DNA of 8,281 bases. It comes from Myxococcales bacterium. Lineage in GTDB: Bacteria; Myxococcota_A; Bradymonadia; Bradymonadales; Bradymonadaceae. Position 1 is the first letter of the stretch. Every line of letters begins with the position of its first letter. Below, in pieces: positions 5,003-8,281 of this stretch. Both the position numbers and the translations under genes were made by a program. Below the pieces are notes generated by a model that worked only from the letters and a program-made list of their open reading frames with translations, was not told the DNA's origin and ran no database searches. The stretch spans positions 1-8,281 of the forward strand of contig SKMT01000057.1 in assembly GCA_007120915.1 (NCBI GenBank), written 5' to 3'.

Positions 5003-8000
5003 ATGAACTCTGCGTTCAGCAACATGGAACTGGACGGTTTCCGCCTTCGTGACCAGATCGGCGTCGGCGGCATGAGTGAGGTGTGGGCTGCCGAACACCC
5101 CCGCTGGGATCGACCGGTGGCAGTGAAACTGGTCTCTCCATCGCGCACCCGCACCCCGGAGGTTCGCCAGGCGTTTCACCGCGAGATCCGGGCCATGGCC
5201 CGGCTTTCTCACCCGACGATTATCGATGTCTACGACCAGGGGGTGTTCGATGACGCCGAAGCCGGTGATGACACCGACAGCCGGGGGCTGTACCTGGTCA
5301 TGGAGCTGGCCGATGCCTCCATGAAGTCGCTGGAGCGGTCTACCCTTGGCTGGCGCCATCTTCGCTCCCTTCTGCTCAGCCTGCTCGGCGGGCTGGCTCA
5401 TGCTCACGCACACGGGCTGATTCACCGTGATCTGAAGCCTGGAAACGTGCTGTTCGTCGGCAGCGATGAGGGAATCCAGCCCAGGCTCGCCGACTTCGGG
5501 ATGGTCCATCAATTCGATCAGCTCGATCTGACCGACCGCCAGGAATGCGATGACCGGCTGCTTGGTACGCCGCGCTACATGGCGCCCGAACAATTTGCCG
5601 GCAAATGGCGCGATCAGGGCCCCTGGACCGACCTGTACGCCCTGGGGTGCATCACCTACTGGCTCACCACCGGCGCACCACCGTTTGACGGGCCGGTGCC
5701 CACGCTGCTTCTGGCTCATGGCCGTGCCGACCGCCCCCCCGTCGACTCCCATATCCCCGTGCCCGACGGGTTTGAAACCTGGGTGCATCGGCTCATGGCC
5801 ATTGACATCGAGCAACGCTACCGCACCGCCGCTGATGCCGCCCGTGACCTGCTGAAACTGGACCGCCAAAACGACGATGCGCCAGGTTCGGACTGGAGAC
5901 CTCACAGCCGGCCTCCCAATTGGTCCCATGAATTGCTCGACACATCGGACCAAACTGCTTCCGAGCGGACCCACACCGAACCGACGGTACTGACCGATCC
6001 GCTGCCCGAATCCCGCTCATCTCACGCCGGATCGCCGACCGAAAGCGACGCCAGTGAGCATCGGGCCACCTCGACGTTATCAGCGGCCGGCCTGCCCGAT
6101 GACTGGCGCCCTCCCCAGAGCTCGGAGGACCATTTTCAACCGTCGCGGGTGGGGCTTGGGCTGGCCGCCCATCGACAGGTTCCCGTCGTCGGCAGACAAT
6201 CACAGCGCGACGAGATGTGGGAGCTGTTCTTCGACACCGTAGCCACCGCCAGTCCCCGGGCAGTGCTGCTTCGCGGGCCTACTGGCTGTGGCAAGACCCG
6301 TCTGGCCCGCTGGATCGGACGGCGCGCCCACGAACTCGCCGGCGCGCAGTTCATGGAGGCTACCCACAGCGGCGTCGGCGGGCCTCGCGATGGCATCGCT
6401 TCCATGCTCGCCGCCCACCTCGGATGCACGGGGCTGGACACCGACAAGATTCTGGAGCGCATCCACCGGCTCTACCTGCCGGACCAGCCACAGAAACCAG
6501 ACCTCTATGCTGCCGACGCGCTCGCCGAATTTATCGCCCCCTGCGCTGATCCCAACTACGATCCCGACCGGGCGCGTGTGCAGTTTGGGTCCGCTCACCA
6601 GCGACTCGATGTAGTGCTGCATTTTTTCCGGTGGGCCACCAGATCCGGCCCTGCCGTCGTGCTTCTCGACGACGTTCATCTCTCCACGGACTCCGTCGAA
6701 TATGCACGCCATATCCTCGATTCCCCCACCGCCGGTCCACTGCCGGCACTGCTGGTGATGACGGCGCAATCCGATGGCACATCCACTTCCCTGGGCTCTC
6801 ACCACCGCGTGCGCGAGATCTGCCTGGAACCGATGGCTTCCGAGCAGCTCCACCACATCGTCTCCGGCCTCGTCCCCGTTCAGCCACAACTGGCCAAGCG
6901 AGTTGCCCGCGCCAGCGGGGGAAACCCCCTGTTTGCCGTCCAACTGATCGAAGACTGGCTCGACCGAGGAGTGCTCCAGGCTTCAGCGCAGGGCTACACC
7001 CTCGCCTCCGGCGATGATTCGCCTCGTGTTCCCGATTCGATGAGCCACCTTCTTCGTCAACGCCTCGAACAGGCGCTGGGTCATTCACTCGATGCTGTCT
7101 CCGAGCGGTTGAAAGCGCTCGAGCTTGCCGCGGCCCTCGGCCACAGCGTCGAGTGGCGCGAATGGAAAGAGCTGTGCACACGCAACGGCATCGACGCCTC
7201 CTTTGGTCTGGTCACTACGTTGACCGACCAGCAGTTGGTCGAATGCAACCAGCACGGATTCAGCTTCACCCACAGCTCGGTGTGCCAATTGCTCGAACAG
7301 ACCGCACGCGACCACCGTCGGTGGGCCGACCATCACCAGCACTGTGCTCACACGCTCCAGCAGTTGTATTCCGACGCCAATTCAGCCGTACAGGCTCGCT
7401 GCGTGCACCACCTGCTCGAAGCGGGCGAACTGCACCGTGCCGCCGAGCTGTTCGACCCAGTCATGGAGTACTTTCGTGCCACCGGAGATTACGACCGGGC
7501 CCTCCAGCTCTGCTCCCGATTCGAAGAGACCCTCGATCGCCTTGACCACCCCGACGACCAACGACTGCGGCTTGCCCCCTGGCTTGGCCGCATCAAAATG
7601 TACAGTCGCCAACAGCGCCTGGAGAAGATGACCAAACTCGTCAACCGCGCCGAACCGGTCGCCCGCGCCCACGGCACAGTGCGCGACCGCGCACAGGTAG
7701 CGTACTACCGCGCCGTCAAACACTGGCTTAATGGACAGCTCGACCAGGCTGCTGAACTCGCCTCCCACAGTCTCGAGTTGCACCTTCAAACCGACAACCC
7801 CCGTGATTGTACCTCGTCGCAGATCCTGCTGGCCGAAATTCTTCGCAATGACCAACAGCTCCACCGATCTGAGCAACTGTATGAACAGGCATTTCGCACC
7901 GCTCATCAACTGCAGGATTACTTCCTGATGAGCCTGTGCCACCTCGGTCTGAGCAACATTGCGCTGAAAAACGAGCACTACCAACAGGCCATCGAGCAGG

Positions 8001-8281
8001 CCCAGCGCGCCCGTCAGCTCCGCGAGAAACTCGGCAATCTCAACGCACTGGCCACCGCAGTGCTCACTCTCGGCAGTATCTACCACCAGATGGGCCGGCT
8101 AGATGACGCGAAGAGGCACTATCAGCAGGGAAACTCCATCTGCCGCCGACTGCAACTGAACCACCACCAGATGCTCACCCACACCAAACTGGGACTGCTC
8201 TGCGTTCAGCAGTCCAGCTCACACCAGGCGGTCGAGTACCTGCAACAGGCCCTCGATGAGGCTACGTCGCGCAACCTGGAC
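5003..8281 (+). CDS. Ser/Thr protein kinase fused to STAND ATPase and TPR repeats, 3' end outside window
   Basis: An uninterrupted frame of 1093 codons that reaches the right edge without a stop. The kinase domain (~12-285) has all key residues: glycine loop GVGGMSEV (20-27), Lys42, Glu61, HRDLKPGN (141-148), DFG (164-166), GTPRYMAPE (188-196) and Asp210, so it should be active. A polar linker rich in Ser, Thr, Pro and Asp (~290-390) follows. The ATPase (~394-650) opens with VVGRQ, has Walker A GPTGCGKT (425-432), Walker B VVLLDDVH (552-559) and the SGGNPLF signature (638-644) of AAA_16/STAND proteins. From ~800 onward helical TPR-type repeats run to the edge, for example ~897-933, 937-972, 981-1012, 1017-1053 and 1057-1093. 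No membrane helix is seen, so it is cytoplasmic. Such kinase-ATPase-TPR fusions are typical of Myxococcota signalling; the input and target are unknown. The alternative start is Met8 (5024); neither has a Shine-Dalgarno. Confidence 0.9.
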   Translation, partial: MNSAFSNMELDGFRLRDQIGVGGMSEVWAAEHPRWDRPVAVKLVSPSRTRTPEVRQAFHREIRAMARLSHPTIIDVYDQGVFDDAEAGDDTDSRGLYLVMELADASMKSLERSTLGWRHLRSLLLSLLGGLAHAHAHGLIHRDLKPGNVLFVGSDEGIQPRLADFGMVHQFDQLDLTDRQECDDRLLGTPRYMAPEQFAGKWRDQGPWTDLYALGCITYWLTTGAPPFDGPVPTLLLAHGRADRPPVDSHIPVPDGFETWVHRLMAIDIEQRYRTAADAARDLLKLDRQNDDAPGSDWRPHSRPPNWSHELLDTSDQTASERTHTEPTVLTDPLPESRSSHAGSPTESDASEHRATSTLSAAGLPDDWRPPQSSEDHFQPSRVGLGLAAHRQVPVVGRQSQRDEMWELFFDTVATASPRAVLLRGPTGCGKTRLARWIGRRAHELAGAQFMEATHSGVGGPRDGIASMLAAHLGCTGLDTDKILERIHRLYLPDQPQKPDLYAADALAEFIAPCADPNYDPDRARVQFGSAHQRLDVVLHFFRWATRSGPAVVLLDDVHLSTDSVEYARHILDSPTAGPLPALLVMTAQSDGTSTSLGSHHRVREICLEPMASEQLHHIVSGLVPVQPQLAKRVARASGGNPLFAVQLIEDWLDRGVLQASAQGYTLASGDDSPRVPDSMSHLLRQRLEQALGHSLDAVSERLKALELAAALGHSVEWREWKELCTRNGIDASFGLVTTLTDQQLVECNQHGFSFTHSSVCQLLEQTARDHRRWADHHQHCAHTLQQLYSDANSAVQARCVHHLLEAGELHRAAELFDPVMEYFRATGDYDRALQLCSRFEETLDRLDHPDDQRLRLAPWLGRIKMYSRQQRLEKMTKLVNRAEPVARAHGTVRDRAQVAYYRAVKHWLNGQLDQAAELASHSLELHLQTDNPRDCTSSQILLAEILRNDQQLHRSEQLYEQAFRTAHQLQDYFLMSLCHLGLSNIALKNEHYQQAIEQAQRARQLREKLGNLNALATAVLTLGSIYHQMGRLDDAKRHYQQGNSICRRLQLNHHQMLTHTKLGLLCVQQSSSHQAVEYLQQALDEATSRNLD

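Noticed and set aside
4019..5974. Long minus-strand open frames opposite the lipoprotein and kinase genes
   Set aside because: They are antisense to proteins with recognisable signal peptide, lipobox and kinase motifs; their own products show no domain and the GC-rich third positions explain the lack of stops.

Overview
The window looks like chromosomal DNA of a Myxococcota-type bacterium, perhaps Bradymonadia. The evidence is GC-rich sequence with strong third-position GC, a cell-surface protein ending in a Cys + membrane helix + Arg-cluster tail of the MYXO-CTERM type, an acidic secreted lipoprotein with a DxDGDG motif, and a serine/threonine kinase fused to a STAND ATPase and TPR repeats. 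The taxonomic call is inference; no rRNA or other marker gene is present.

Layout. (1) 1-157: short non-coding tail with a five-unit CCAAYAA heptamer repeat, a strong minus-strand rho-independent terminator and a GAGA-loop hairpin, all behind the first gene. (2) 158-1981, minus strand: a 607-aa secreted multicopper protein with two NirK-type cupredoxin domains, an extra C-terminal plastocyanin-like cupredoxin and a C-terminal surface anchor. Type 2 copper ligands are present, but the position of the catalytic Asp is Ser and the axial Met of the first type 1 site appears to be Gln. (3) 1982-2563: a 582-bp divergent intergenic region without a convincing gene, but rich in dyads and short repeats: an 11-bp tandem/dyad element, a pair of TGCAA-N3-TTGC operators 31 bp apart, octamer CYCACGAC runs and a 13-bp direct repeat. 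(4) 2564-3985 and 3989-4879, plus strand: a FadL/OMPP1-type outer-membrane channel and, 3 bp later, a secreted lipoprotein, very probably one operon. (5) 4880-5002: short intergenic region with a GC hairpin and a TATACT -10-like box placed so close to the next ATG that the kinase mRNA may be nearly leaderless. (6) 5003 to the right edge, plus strand: an uninterrupted 1093-codon frame with no stop, encoding an N-terminal active-looking Ser/Thr kinase, a linker, an AAA_16/STAND ATPase and TPR repeats; its 3' end is outside the window.

How it fits together. The divergent region probably controls both the copper protein and the FadL-lipoprotein pair. The copper protein would sit at the cell surface and could pass electrons from its own C-terminal cupredoxin to the NirK-like core. 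The FadL-like protein would move hydrophobic compounds across the outer membrane, with the lipoprotein as a partner of unknown role. The kinase-STAND-TPR protein is a cytoplasmic signalling protein with no visible functional link to the others. The most unusual items are the altered active-site residues and domain layout of the copper protein and the organised operator-like cluster in the divergent region.
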